This document shows, in pieces, positions 1 to 13,135 of a stretch of DNA of 64,000 nucleotides (position 1 is its first letter; each line of letters starts with the position of its first letter). Source of the DNA: Whitmania pigra (Eukaryota; Annelida; Clitellata; Hirudinida; Haemopidae); contig JAJTWR010000481.1 in the NCBI GenBank assembly GCA_021613335.1, positions 3,098,501-3,162,500 on the forward strand. The letters are read 5' to 3'. Below the pieces are notes generated by a model. The model had not been told where the DNA came from. It saw nothing but the letters and a program-made list of their open reading frames with translations, and did no database searches. Both the position numbers and the translations under genes were made by a program.

Positions 1-940
1 GTGAGTTGGACCCAGAAATTAGTTTTGCACCTGTAAATTACGCTGCTGGAAGAACCAGAAATAGAAAGCTCGTGTTATTGTTACGTCTTGTCCTGGTTAT
101 TATTCTAATGTCAAGGTAACTATTACGGCGAGTGTGCTTATGGTAATTAGCTATCCTTCACAATGACATTAGCGTATTTGATGATGATGATGATGATGAC
201 GACGACATTGGTGAGCAGAGGCGAATCCAGAACACTTTGGCCACACTCTTCAACCGGTGGGCGTATTTAGGGGTTGGCATAGCAACTAAAATTTTCGAAA
301 GTTTTAAAGTATTTAAATAATTTTTATTTATACCGGGGAAGGCCAAGGACCCCTCCACCCCCCTCTTAAATCCTCTCTTGGTTGTGATGATGATGCCTAA
401 GGTGGTGACTGAGATTATGGCTACGATAAGCGTAATAAATTTTACTTAAAAATCTCTTGGTCCTGGAGACAGCCAAAAACAAAAAAAATTCGAATTAAAA
501 TTGTTTTCCTTTTCTTAAAATCTACAAATATCCACGAAGGAATAATTTTTTCCAATTTTTTTTTTAAGGAGCCAAAAAATCTTCCATTTCGGACAAGTGA
601 CCCACTATCGTGAGTAAGAATGAAATAATTTTGCATGATCTGAATTCTCATTAGATTCGATTTCCGTTCAATATCATCCGAGAGAAGAACCCCCACAGTT
701 TTCTGCACCCATTGACACGACTGTCATTGTGGCGGCTCAAAATGATTTCAATTATTCTCGACGAGAGAGTTCTTGTTTTCGCCGTCGATAAAAAGGTAAA
801 TAATATCCGTTTCATAATGTATTGGAATTATAAATTTTTTTAAAGTAATAGCATACTTTGTATTGGATTATGAGAAGTCATGCAAAGGATATTTTAATAA
901 TATTAATTAATTATTACTTATTACGTATCAATTATATATC
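1..940. other. Non-coding AT-rich stretch
   Basis: No supported gene. There is a short ATG/ACG trinucleotide run near 179-206. The two short open frames here lack splice signals and family similarity. Confidence 0.5.
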
Positions 941-959
941 AATAATAATAATAATAATA

Positions 960-996
<37 letters not shown>

Positions 997-1025
997 TATA
1001 ATGATAATTATAATAATAATAATAA
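941..1025. repeat. (AAT)n microsatellite
   Basis: About 85 bp of near-perfect AAT units, interrupted by TATAAT and ATGATAAT variants. Flanking sequence is AT-rich and shows no gene. Confidence 0.95.
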
Positions 1026-2336
1026 CAGTTAATTTGTAACGCGTCATAGTGGCGCCATGTCATGTAGCAAAGCATCAGAGGCTGATAATTATTTTCTGTA
1101 TGAAAATAATGAAGTGTTCAATTGACGATTTATAGCAATTATTAACAATAAATGTTTCAATCCATTCATGATAGTGATGGCGATAAAAATATATTTATCG
1201 GTTTCCTAATTGGACAGCTTATAAGTGACTGAATGTGATTTTAAAATACACTGTGATATTATGTATAATATTAAAAAGTTGTATTTTAAGTAACTTTAAA
1301 AATAATATTATATATATGTAATATTAAAATTATTGTATTAAATATATAATATTTAACATAATATAAACAATGTTGAAAATACTGTTACAAACCCAAAGCG
1401 TGTACAGCATGAGGAGTTTTCAATAACAAGCGGAAATATTTTCAGTTTAAATATTTTTTTAAGTACCTCACTTAACGTTTAGAATTTCAAATTCTCAACT
1501 CTCATCTGGAGTCATAATTGGTGAACTCAAGTAAACTTGGGTGAAAGAAAAGATATTGTTAAATAATCATTTGTTGTTAATTAGTTTTCGTGTACTAATA
1601 ATTTCATTAATTAAGTAATCATTCGTTCATATAATTCTCTAATTACGTATGAAATGAAATTATACATAATACATATATTATATACATAATAAACATAACT
1701 GCGCATCACTTACAACGAATTAAAAAATATCATTGTTTAATTGGAACATTAGGTTAAAATTCGTACCACAAATAACAAAATAACAAAATATTTGTTATCA
1801 TTCATCTGAAGTCGTCTGCTGATTGGAGGCTTGGAGGGAATTATTCTACAAAAAGCAAGAATATCTGTGGATTTTTATTGCTGGATTATTTTTCAATAAT
1901 TTCTAAATTTCATTTTTCTCAATGTGCAAATCTTCTGTCAATTCATATTTTCTGCTTTCCAAGCAGTTTTAATTTTCCTTGGTGAATTTTCCCTTCTGTT
2001 TTTAAGGGTGGAATGAAAATATTATTGATTCATAATACATAAATTCCTGCCAACAGTGATTTAGAAAGAATTAGCATAAATTATAAGTAATAAATGGATA
2101 ATATATTATTAAATTGATGATATAGTATTATAAATAATAAATGCTGGCCTTGAGGTGAATGAAATGGCATTTTGAAATTGATTGATGGCATTTGCAATGC
2201 GATTAAAAGTTTAAAAAGAACTTTATTATTGTGAGGCATCGAGTGATTCAGTGATACGGGCGTGAGTATTGCTTGGTGATAGAAAATGTTTTACCTTATA
2301 ATTATTGCTTTAATTTAATTGTCGTTTTGATCGAAA
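1026..2336. other. AT-rich sequence, no gene seen
   Basis: Long A/T-rich stretch with many short palindromic AT runs. I see no open frame, splice-flanked exon or RNA gene here. Confidence 0.5.
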
Positions 2337-3316
2337 TTATTATTATTATTATTATTATTATCAAATATTTAATTGCTTTTGTTATTATTGTTGTTGTTAA
2401 TGACTTTGTTGATTGTGATGTAAATGTAAAAGTTCAGTCAGCGCAGAATAATTTTCCGCCTCCCGTTCGCTTATGTGTGGTGAGATGATTGCGATGATGA
2501 TGATGATGATGATGATGATGGTTGTAGTGTTGTTGATGATGATGATGATGATAACGACGACGACGGTGATGATGATGATTATGAAGATGACTGTGAAGGG
2601 TCTTCGGAACTGTAATTGTGAGAATGACAATTAAATTAAAGAATAAACATTCCCTGTTAGCTTCTTAGTTTGTGAACATTTTGATATTCTTAATAATAAT
2701 AAAATTAATACTCTTGCAGTTATTTTGCAATAGTGATTATAATTATTGCTATTGTTGTTGTTGTTGTTGTTGTTGTTATTATTTCTTAGCGTCCCACTAG
2801 TTCATGACGTCACATGAACTTTAATCAGGTCAAATTCCATAGTCAGGGCATGACGAATAAGAGAACACCGAATTGGGCAAATACGGTGTCGACGATGTTG
2901 ACGATGATGACGTCGCTCTCTGGTCTTAATATCAACATCGTCATCATCACCATTACTATTGTAATAATCATCAGCACCATCATCGTCACCACCATCATCA
3001 TCATCATCATCATCATCGTCATAATCGTCGTCATCATCATCATCATCATCATCATCGTCATCTTAATAAAATCGGAAGCATTGGCAAGTGAAGCGTTTGT
3101 TCGATTATCCTTGTAAGGATCATCATCATCATTCCAGGGATGAATGTGTTGTGATTGGAGTTGCCATGGGAGATGATTTTTCATTCTCCATTCATGTTCA
3201 ATTACATGTACTTCTTTTTTATCGACGACGGCGATTATGATGATGATGATGATGATGATTGTTAATTTTATTGTTATTATTATTATTACTATTATTATTA
3301 TTATTATTACTATTAT
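2337..3316. repeat. Cluster of trinucleotide microsatellites
   Basis: Six separate arrays in 1 kb: ATT at 2337-2361, GAT at 2491-2586, TTG at 2753-2779, ATC with CGT variants at about 2988-3064, ATG at 3236-3258 and ATT at 3270-3316. The open frames across them encode only Ile/Val/Met runs and are repeat artefacts. Confidence 0.9.
3155..3184 (-). repeat. 30-bp copy of an inverted dispersed repeat
   Basis: Its reverse complement is identical over 30 bp to 4849-4878, which lies inside the hAT element. The shared core is CATCTCCCATGGCAACTCC. Similarity stops abruptly on both sides. Confidence 0.85.
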
Positions 3317-4375
3317 TACATTTCACATTTGTGATTATCTTCATCAGTTTTATTATTGGTATTATTATAATGTTCAACAAATAATTATCGAGGCTATTAT
3401 TGGCACCGACGTCATCACCTCTATGACTCATATTGCACGACGCTTTGTTTGGAGTGGGAGGAGCCTAATGACATACAATTGATATTTTTATTTTTGTTTC
3501 TCTCATATTTGATATATGTAAGGGCTTAGCACCTTTCAACAGCATTTTTTCAAAGGGATTTAAAATTTTTGTATAGCGACTTTAAAAGTATTTAGTGAAT
3601 TTATTTTATTTTAAAATATATTTTTTTTAATTTGTTGAAATACGACTTTGAAACATCTCCACAACCGTACAAAAACGCGAAGAAACTGAAGACTCACGTC
3701 ATCACAAACCTCTGTGAGAAACAGCATGCATGCTTTATTTTTATGTGACCCATTTTTGGATCAGATGCCGATAGGAATGAGGTAGCATAATTACAATTAA
3801 TTAATTAATTCCATACTTGTTATTAACGATTACTTATATTTTCAATTAACGATTCTGATTTTAAAAAATTCCGATTTAGACAGTTTATAACATCGTTTAC
3901 AACCACCACATCTATAAAAAAGGAATATTACAATGAAGTGAATAGATTAATAATTTATGTTAATTATAACGCATGCGCTGTCAACTGACTCCGTACTCGT
4001 TGGCTTGAAATATAATTTTTCGACTGAGAGGTCCTTTTAAATGTCAAATGTCAAAGAAACCAGGTTCTGGTTTCAGCGACAAATAAAAGAAATAGAAGAT
4101 GAAATCGCGAGAATATATGAATGAATAAAAGTGAATTTAAATACTTCATGAGGTTTGTTCCTGTTGGTGACACACCAAAAATATTTCACTGACATTCCAC
4201 GTACATTTCATTCACCCTCCACCGTAACATTCGATGCAACGTCTCCGAATGGGAACATTCCTTTGAAACATCAAACGTACCGAACGAGAAACAATGGAAT
4301 TATTTTTAAACATAAATACACTACACTACTAATTTGTATATTATATAAAATACTAATGAAATGCAAGACTTCACT
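3317..4375. other. No gene seen
   Basis: AT-rich sequence with no splice-flanked coding exon. It ends at the left terminus of the hAT element. Confidence 0.45.
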
Positions 4376-5442
4376 CAGTGGCATACCAAGTGTCATCAGA
4401 TTTGCTGCTCGCTCCCCTCTCTCCTGACCTTTAATAATCCGTTAACCTTCAAAATTTCGTAAAGCTCTCAAAATGTTTATTTTCACGGAGCTGCATAAAA
4501 TAAAAATTTACATACAAATTTTCCGTGTTTTTATTTCCGCAAAGTTTTTTTATGTAACAGTTAAAAAATTCAGTCCAAAAGGCAAGTTCCCTCTTTATAG
4601 AGAGGAGAGGACTGCCAAGTCTACAAGTCATTCTTGACTCATAGATGATCGAAGGTACTTTTTGATTAAGTAACTTAGTTTGGAGAATGAGCGCTCACAT
4701 CTAGCAAGACTAACAGCCTTGGTTAGAAATACTCAGCAGGATTACAATATTAGAGGCAGAATCCCCGAGATGGTGTATATGTATGTATGAAGCTCAAAAG
4801 TTGAAGGGGTCCATCGATGTTATCTTATCGTCTCCTGAAGTTTTCAGGATGAAAAATCATCTCCCATGGCAACTCCAAGAACACTTCAATCTCTTCCTTT
4901 CGACAAAAAACTCTTCTTTCTCTATGTCTTCATCAACTTTTCTGTCTCTATGTCTTCATCAATCTCAGTCCTTCACCATCCATTCGTTTCTTTTTAGCGG
5001 ATTCGACGCTCCATGCTCCATTTCAGAGCAGAGTATTTTTGATTCGTCTATTCAATAGATTCTATTGCATATATCTATATGCTCTTTCTACTGAATTACG
5101 CGGCGCTTTCCTTCTTTGAAAACTTACCAAAAGGTTCTGAAAAATACAAAATGGATGGAAGCTTCAGACTGATAATACGAATACAATTTAAAATCTGGTA
5201 GAACGAATTGACGTTATTTATTAATATGCCAATTTAATTAAAAGAAAATTAAATGAAATTAATAAGGTGATTTCTTTTGATGGCTCGTAAATCAATTGAT
5301 ACGTTATGCCAAATGTCAAATTGAAATCTGATCCTTCAATGTTCACAGCAGAAAAACTGGAGAAAAAAGAGCGCGAAAATTTGTTAACATTTTAAAATGT
5401 TTACGTACTCTCTCAAACCGCCCCTCCCTTGGTACGCCACTG
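4376..5442 (-). mobile_element. Internally deleted hAT-superfamily DNA transposon
   Basis: The left end at 4376 begins CAGTGGCATACCAAG. The right end, read on the minus strand from 5442, begins CAGTGGCGTACCAAG, so 14 of the first 15 terminal bases match; this is a typical hAT terminal sequence. The 8-bp flanks, acttcact on the left and gcttcaac on the right, share the core cttca, consistent with a decayed 8-bp target duplication. Inside, on the minus strand, is a broken piece of the hAT C-terminal dimerisation region (4449-4732). At 1067 bp the element is too short to be autonomous. The 30-bp inverted repeat copy at 4849-4878 is internal. The superfamily call rests on the termini and transposase piece together. 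Confidence 0.7.
4449..4732 (-). pseudogene. hAT transposase C-terminal remnant
   Basis: Reading minus from 4732, the frame gives VFLTKAVSLARCERSFSKL, then YLIKKYLRSSMSQE, then a TGA stop. This matches the conserved hAT dimerisation block, whose hallmark is a Cys/Ala-ERSFSKL segment followed by a YLRS-M-QERL segment. The stop falls where the family has Arg in QERL. Further on, similarity resumes in another frame (LLSIKRELAF), so there is at least one nonsense change and one frameshift. No DDE residues or BED finger are visible. The copy cannot encode a working transposase. Confidence 0.65.
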
Positions 5443-5837
5443 GCTTCAACCACTCAACCCGTGAGGATTCCAAGATGGAGAGAAAGAAAACTGAACGAAT
5501 AAATAACTCTTTTCATGTCGACGTTTCCAACTCCTGCATGTTTGGCTCCGTCGTTCGAAAAAGTCTTCCCGCCATTCGTCGTTTCTGTCTGCTAATTATT
5601 ATCGGCATTATTAATTACCCGGCATTGTTGTTCCAAATTGCTCATTTAAGTTTGGACATTTAAGTAAAATTTGTTTTTTTTACGCTTGTTGTGAGACTTG
5701 TAGTGGAAAATGGAATTTCGTTGAATTTTACAATGTCATGCAAGATATTTAGTATAAGTAACAGTAAGTAATAAGTAATAAGTAATAGTAACTACTTAAA
5801 CAGTAGATAAAACTCCATCCAAGAAGATTCTGACAAA
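5443..5837. other. No gene seen
   Basis: Sequence right of the hAT element. It includes a short TAAGTAA/TAATAAG run near 5760-5790 and nothing else recognisable. Confidence 0.4.
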
Positions 5838-5887
5838 GATGATGATGATGATGATGATGATGAAGACGATGACGACGATGATGGTGG
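5838..5887. repeat. (GAT)n microsatellite
   Basis: GAT repeats grading into GAC at the 3' side. The Met-rich open frame across it is a repeat artefact. Confidence 0.9.
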
Positions 5888-6082
5888 TGTTAACGGCGAC
5901 ACAATATGATGATTTGGAGATGATTGATGTATTGATATTTTATGAATGTCACTTGGGCTCGGAAGTGAAAAGTTCATTCATAATATCACCAAATCATCAT
6001 CATCATATAATCATATCGTCGTCACTGCCAAGATGATCATCACTGTCATCACTTTTTTCATCTTAATTGATATTATTATCAT

Positions 6083-6185
6083 CACATAGTCATCATTATT
6101 ATCAACATAATCATCATTGTTATGATCACATAATCATCATTGTTATGATCACATAATCATCATTGTAATCATCACATAATCATAG
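6083..6185. repeat. 23-bp minisatellite
   Basis: About four and a half copies of a 23-bp unit (cacataatcatcattgttat plus gat), with the first and last copies diverged. It is non-coding. Confidence 0.8.
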
Positions 6186-6318
6186 ACGTGTGAAAGATAT
6201 AAAACGGATGTAGAACTGCAGTTGTTGTTAAAATGAAAAATTCTGGAAAAACTTTCCATGCTCTGAAATTCCAATAATTTCAATCCTGCAGGGAAACCAT
6301 ATACCTTATATCATCGCT

Positions 6319-6457
6319 ACCATCATCATCATCATCATCATCACAATAACTTTACGCAGCAACCATCATCACAACCGTCAACCATATCATCATCGTCGTC
6401 GTCGTCATCGTCATCATCGTAGTCGTCATCGTCATCATCGTAGTCGTCATCGTCACG
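6319..6457. repeat. ATC/CGT trinucleotide repeats
   Basis: ATC run at 6319-6345, then mixed CAT/CGT/CAT units at 6389-6457, with a near-duplicate 24-bp segment (cgtagtcgtcatcgtcatca). On the minus strand this encodes poly-Asp, but no splice or start context supports a gene. Confidence 0.85.
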
Positions 6458-6459
6458 AA

Positions 6460-7252
6460 TGCTGAAAGTTACACCCTGGAGACATAGTGACAATGATGAA
6501 TTATTCGACCGCATCGACTTAGTGCGAGATTTAAAAAGAAGCATTTCAATTCAAATGCTTTCTAAACTCATTTCTCTGATTTTCCTTGATTTTCTTTTAT
6601 TTTCTTCCTTCTTTTCTTCTGGGTCATCATTATCATCGTCACCGCCATCATCAGCAAAAGATATTTTTAATTCTCTGGAATTTTAAATAATCTTCATTTT
6701 GATTAACTTACGAAAGTAATTACTTCAAACTAACGATTTGATTAATAAAATGCACTCACTAAACATAATTATTAAATAAGTCAATGATCTATATAATTAA
6801 ATGAATTTGAATATGTAACTTAATATCTTTATGGACAACTTTCTACTATTACATTAGGTCGATGTCAGAGTTAAATTAATATTTTTTAAAAATTATTAAA
6901 GATAATCCTATCATGATCTTATATCCAATCAAGATGGAGTTAAATTTGATCATCCCCTCGGGCAAAACGTTTCTTGGCTTCCTTCTTTTCTGTGTAAATC
7001 TCTCGAGGAAGATTGATATTCAAAAAAAAAAAACAAACAAAAATTAATAAAATTTAATTTAATAAATATTAAAAGGATGTCACGTGAGTTGTTGTGAATT
7101 TGCCTATTCAGTACTTTTGAGAATATTTGTTCTTTTGTAACTAGGAACTCTTGTTTACTGAAAATCTTTTTTAAGGCCATTGATATTTAGTTTTAAAATA
7201 ATTCGGTTAATGCAATGTGTCTTTAAGTAACGTATTATTAATTAAGCATTGC
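6460..7252. other. No gene seen
   Basis: AT-rich sequence without supported exons between two repeat blocks. Confidence 0.4.
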
Positions 7253-7355
7253 GTTATTATTATTATTATTATTGTTATTATTATTATTATTATTATTATT
7301 GTTATTGTTATTATTATTATTATTATTGTTATTGTTATTATTATTATTATTATTA

Positions 7356-7446
<91 letters not shown>

Positions 7447-7458
7447 GTTATTATTATT
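7253..7458. repeat. (TTA)n microsatellite, about 205 bp
   Basis: Long TTA array with scattered TTG variants and one frame-shifting dinucleotide near 7400. All three plus frames stay open and encode poly-Ile, poly-Leu or poly-Tyr, so none is a gene. Confidence 0.97.
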
Positions 7459-7805
7459 GATGTAATTTTTTTGTTAATGCTTTAAATTACTAGAATAACT
7501 GGTTTTAATCAGTTGCTAATTGTTTGTGAATAAGAACGGATAAAGAGCACTTTGACACTGGAAGCATTTGGACAAGCATCATTACATCATATTTATCTTA
7601 CTTTTTCAGCAAAAAAAAATTTCAAAGCAATTTATGTATTTATTATAAAATTGGCAACTGATTCATAGTACCAACTCTATCGGAATGCTTTGTTATGATA
7701 ACGATGTTGTAGAATAATAACCGAGGTAAACACAGGAAATGCATTGCTGAATGCAGCCTGACAAATGTGAACTTCCTTTGAAATTTGCACTTCTTAACTA
7801 AATGA
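7459..7805. other. No gene seen
   Basis: Unique AT-rich sequence separating the TTA and GAT arrays. Confidence 0.4.
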
Positions 7806-8170
<365 letters not shown>

Positions 8171-8544
8171 GTAACAATATCAACATTAATAACGATAGAC
8201 TAAACACAAGCCGCATCTTATTCTCTGTCTACTTAAGAATTAAGACATTAGTTAAAGCATTAATTTTATCTTTGATCACCAACCGGATAAAACCGAGCTA
8301 AGGTAGATGGAATTATTTTGATTTTTATCTGAAATGTTTGTCTGAAATCTCTAAATTCATCTCGAAATAAAAACTGAAAAATTCAATAAGATGACTATCT
8401 ACGACAAGAATTGGAATTCAACCCTCTGTTGTCAAAATATGTTGTCCTTTGAAATAAATAATAGATGTTTCCAGTAAATTCATAATTATGCTTTGTTTTA
8501 CTTTATTTATTTCAAACAAGATCAAAGGGCGGTTGTCCACTTAC
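8171..8544. other. No gene seen
   Basis: Unique AT-rich sequence leading into the 35-bp array. Confidence 0.4.
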
Positions 8545-9135
8545 TATTATCATAATAGTATTATGTATCAGCATAATAATATTATCATAATAGTATTATG
8601 TATCAGCACAATAATATTATCATAATAGTATTATGTATCAGCATAATAATATTATCATAATAGTATTATGTATCAGCACAATAATATTATCATAATAGTA
8701 TTATGTATCAGCATAATAATATTATCATAATAGTATTATGTATCAGCATAATAATATTATCATAATAGTATTATGTATCAGCATAATAATATTATCATAA
8801 TAGTATTATGTATCAGCATAATAATATTATCATAATAGTATTATGTATCAGCACAATAATATTATCATAATAGTATTATGTATCAGCATAATAATATTAT
8901 CATAATAGTATTATGTATCAGCATAATAATATTATCATAATAGTATTATGTATCAGCATAATAATATTATCATAATAGTATTATGTATCAGCATAATAAT
9001 ATTATCATAATAGTATTATGTATCAGCATAATAATATTATCATAATAGTATTATGTATCAGCACAATAATATTATCATAATAGTATTATGTATCAGCATA
9101 ATAATATTATCATAATAGTATTATGTATCAGCATG
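8545..9135. repeat. 35-bp minisatellite, about 17 copies
   Basis: The tag gtatcagca recurs exactly every 35 bp, 17 times, from about 8564. Copies are almost identical. The main variable site is T or C after gca, with C in copies 2, 4, 9 and 15. Each unit holds the perfect palindrome ATAATATTAT and the near-palindrome ATAATAGTATTAT, so single strands could form hairpins. There are no variable spacers, so it is not CRISPR-like. Confidence 0.97.
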
Positions 9136-10917
9136 CATAGAATAGAAGAGCGATGCAGCTCCACTGCATCCACAAAACCAAAAAATAAATTTTGCACACA
9201 TTTAAATCAAATAATTTTTATTAGAATAAAATATTATTAGACCGCAGTAAGCAGGAAACGATTACAACATTTCAGTTGATATCTATAGAGAGCTCTCAAT
9301 AAAAAATTGATTTCAACGCATTCATCATTTTATTAAAAATCACTCGCTTTTAAAACATCAACAAATGCGAAGGACACCAAAAGCTTTAAAATATTCACAG
9401 GTGATCATTATTTTTTTATAAAGCTACCTCTTGAAGGTCCAATAAACTTTGAACTCTCAGTGTTATGACGTCTTATAAATGGAGCAACGCTATTATTGGT
9501 ATTAGTATTATATTAATTATTATTATTGCTATAATTATAATAATATATATATATATTTAATAATAATGATGATGAATGATTAATAATAGTATATATAATA
9601 TAATATTATAATAATAATTATAAGATAATAATAATGTTTACTATTGCTACCGCTAAAGATCAAATTGCTCAGAACAATATTTGCGGATCCTGGAAGCAGA
9701 ACAGAATTACAAAAGGTCTCCATCCTTTCCAGTGGTCTCCACAAGCAGAAGATGGAGATGAATTTCCTTCCGTCGGAGATTGCTCGGTGGGACTAGCGTC
9801 TGTGATTATGCATTTGGATGTGAAGTGCACGTGACGTGCAAGGTTTTGCATACGACTGGTTGTGTCCGTGAAGGAAAGCGAGTAATCTCGGGAGCAAATC
9901 CTGGGATTTCAGAATTTTCCATAGAAAATAAAAGCAGGAAATTAGAGATGACAAAACGGAACATTTCAAAAATGCACTTCCGCTGTCGTCTCTTGTCCTC
10001 TGCCTAAGCTGATTTTTCATATTTTTATTTGCCAGTTTAAAGCATAATAACAAATGCGTAATAATGAAAAGTGATAAAAGTGAATAACAGCAAAAATAAA
10101 CACTCCTCGAATACACAAATAATTTTCACGATTAACATGCTCTCCGTGTGAATTGCGTAACACGATGTTACTAACATCTCCGCAACATCTGATTACCTTA
10201 TTGTTCCACCGTTGATGAAGCGGCAGTTTTTGGGCACCGAAAATTGAGTTTGGGAGGAAAAAGTTAAAAAAAAGCTCTTGCCTTTTAATAAAGAAAGTTT
10301 GACTTTCAAAATTGAAAATTGATGCTCCGACAAAAATTTAATAAAGTTGAAGGCTTATGACGTGCATAACTCACATAATACACTTTAACAAAAGCAGAAA
10401 CATCAATATTGATGTAGTTGCTTTAGTGCTGTTTCTGCACGAATTTATGTCAAACTCAATAGTTAAAACATGGAGCAATCAGAAGAAATGAAATAATTAT
10501 GGATTTCTCCCATAGAATGATGATATATTATATAATAATCAATAAACGAAAATTTATTTATGAAAAATATTAATTTGTTTTTTGAATTTCTTTAAAAAAA
10601 ATGCAAATGTTTTAATATGTAATTTCTATTAAAAATTAAATATAATGTATTTTAATTTCAAGCATCATCAGTTCTATGGAGTCTTTATTGGATCTACTGC
10701 TTGTCAAATGAAATGGAATATTTCTTCTTGATGTGTTTTGTTGAAGCATTCTCTACTTTTCTGGAATTGTTATCAAGAAATAAGAACAAATTTAAAAAAC
10801 GAATTAACAATTATAAGTATTTAGAAGTTAAATAAAAAAACATGAATAACATCTTCCACAACTTGTCAGATAATAATGAATAAAATAATAACATTTAATG
10901 TACTAATCATAAACAAA
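9136..10917. other. Intergenic region upstream of the TPGS2 3' end
   Basis: It holds an AT microsatellite patch at 9485-9640 and a less AT-rich block at about 9640-9990. That block has overlapping CACGTG and TGACGT elements at 9828-9836. No gene could be supported. The remainder to 10917 is AT-rich and probably includes the TPGS2 3' UTR. Confidence 0.45.
10684..10689 (-). terminator. Possible TPGS2 polyadenylation signal
   Basis: AATAAA on the minus strand, about 230 bp past the TPGS2 stop codon. Placement is inferred from the hexamer alone. Confidence 0.3.
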
Positions 10918-12602
10918 TCAGGTTATATACTTTTTATCGTTGTGATCCTTAAAAACTTTCATGGCATCAAATCCTGAGAGTAATTCCCTGTTCAATTCCT
11001 CGTCATTCAAGTAGTTTTCATCAATTATAAGCCTTGCTGGGCAAAACATTTGGATCCAGAGCTAGAAAAATGTCTGATCGATAAATGTTTAATCAAGTAA
11101 TAAGTGTACATCGAGTTGTGAGAGGTCAAGAAGTCGTGGCAGGGACGTCATTCCAACTTTTTCCAAACGGGGAGCAAACCCTCATTCAACTTGAGATGAC
11201 CTTTTTTGCATATGGTCAGGGAAAACCATTATCCCTCCCCAAAATGACATCCCTGAGTGGTGGTCAAAATATTCTGACTCACTTGTATGGAGCGATTTGA
11301 ATAAAGTAAATGGAATAAAACCCCCAATTAAACCGTACCCTGGTTTGAGGGGTGAGCCGAAGACTTGTGAAGGCGTATTGCCATCCGGGAAGGCCGAGAT
11401 GTGCCAACATGAGGTTGAAGTACGAAGAGAAGGTGTCCGTGAGGTGATGAATTGCGAGGCTCCTGTCTAGGAAACATATGCAGCTGTTTGACTCCAACGA
11501 ACAGTAGTCTGGAAATTTATTAGATTAATAGTCCTTTGATTGTATTTACACTTAAATTATTCATGAGATATTATATGTCTATGCAAACACATGATGTCAT
11601 CAAACTACTGGTTATCTTATCTAAATGAACTATGTTTTATTTTGAAATTATTAAAGCATTAAAGAATCAACTTAAAGAAATATTGCATCAAAAACAAAAC
11701 CCAATTGTAATTTAGTTTTTACTATTTCTATGGACATTAAAAATACAATATCAGAAATCAGAAAAGATGTCTCAAGATAAATTATTTATTAGAACTAATT
11801 AATAACAAACTGCTTTTCAGATCTGGCCTTTTGATGACAAGAACCACTCTTCCAAAACAGTCACAAGCATCCAGCTCAAATATCATGTGATGATCATCAA
11901 ATTTAATTGCATTACCTATGAAATTGTTAATGATAGCTTTTTTTATTTGTAAGCCACTCCTCAAAAGACTATTTCTGCATCATTAAATTGTGTTAAAAAG
12001 TTAACATGATGACTTTGAATCATCCTACTTGGACTTCCATCTTGCTGCAAATACAGCTCTGCAGTTTTAAAAAAAGGAGTTTTAGTCAATGGAGATAAAC
12101 GTTTAAGTTTTGACAAGCAGTTGATTGAAATTTTTCCAAGAGGAAGCTTAGTTGAGTCTGAAGTAAGGAACAAAAATTAAATCAAATTGCACTTCAAAAT
12201 TGTTTAAAAATAACAACTATTTATAACAAATCAGAAATTAACCATTAGGACTATAATTCCACGTTAATTTGAGGCCGTCAGTCAGCTGGTAAAAACTTTT
12301 GAGGTCGTTTGGAAGAAGGCACTTGTTTGTCTGGATCAAAGTTTAAATATATTCGGGGCATGAAAAGCTAAAATAACAGTTAATTTATAAAGTGTACTTG
12401 TTCCCACAACTTTAAATCAACTAATTCTTCACTTGTGACTAACTTTATATCAGAAATATCCGGGCGACTTTCTATAAATGGAATAAAAACAAATTGAAAA
12501 GTTTCCTAAATGTTTAAACAAAAATAGAAGTAAACCTAAAAAAACCAAAGCAGGCTTTATATGATATGATATCTGAGCCTTTCTTTCAAACTTGTCCCCC
12601 AT
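10918..12602 (-). CDS. TPGS2: Tubulin polyglutamylase complex subunit 2
   Basis: Seven coding exons on the minus strand (12602-12546, 12505-12398, 12330-12243, 12157-12029, 11915-11811, 11508-11339, 11061-10918) join in phase to 266 aa. The protein has the SMI1/KNR4-like fold of TPGS2, a non-catalytic subunit of the complex that adds glutamate chains to tubulin in cilia, centrioles and neurons. Diagnostic stretches are KSFYQLTDGLKLTW, PLGKISINCLSKL, MIFELDACDCFGRV, and CFLDRSLAIHHLTDTF followed by HLGLPGWQYAFTS. The first exon (MGDKFERKAQ) is the least certain because the intron behind it would be only 40 bp. The last intron carries a hAT-type MITE at 11140-11255. It is tandem with PTCD2, whose stop lies 533 bp upstream. 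Confidence 0.9.
11140..11255. mobile_element. 116-bp hAT-like MITE in TPGS2 intron
   Basis: It starts CAGGGACGTCATT, and its other end read inward is CAGGGATGTCATT, giving 13-bp terminal inverted repeats with one mismatch. It is flanked by 8-bp direct repeats agtcgtgg and agtggtgg (7 of 8). The interior shares GCAAACCCTC and GAGATGACCTTTTTT blocks with the element at 38526-38770, so both belong to one family. CAGGG ends with an 8-bp target duplication are typical of hAT elements. Confidence 0.75.
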
Positions 12603-13135
12603 ATTCCCTACTTCAGATATCCAATGCAAACAAACAGGTTACCGCGTTACACATTCACCTCGATTTAGAAATTACTTAGTTAGAAATTAGTAATTTAAAA
12701 AAGATTTTTTTAAATAAAAATTTTAATATTATCTGGAACCAATAATAACCATCATACTAATAAGTAGATGTTTCGGAGATGTTTCTGAACATTGTCGAGG
12801 TCACTTTCGTGTCGACAAAGATTAACCAAACAATTGAAGAGTTAAACTAGTTTTCTGTATTTATTTAAAAACCATTCTGCTATCGCATTACAAATGTATC
12901 CGTCCAGTCAAAAAAGTTTCATTGAAATCATTGAAAGTTTTACGGAAAGCTTCTTGTTGTAACTTGATCAAAACGACCATATTCATAATATTTAAGTTAC
13001 GATGCAGCCATTTTAAAGTTTAAGAACCAACTCAGATCAGCAAATCCCCAACACAACGTAGTTTTTATCAATTACTCTGCTCGACAAGTACTCAAATTTC
13101 CTAATTTTTTGTAATATCAGTCATATAATTAGTAA
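12603..13135. other. Intergenic region between PTCD2 and TPGS2
   Basis: Contains no exon I can support. It should hold the PTCD2 3' UTR and the TPGS2 promoter. A minus-strand AATAAA lies near 12860. Confidence 0.5.
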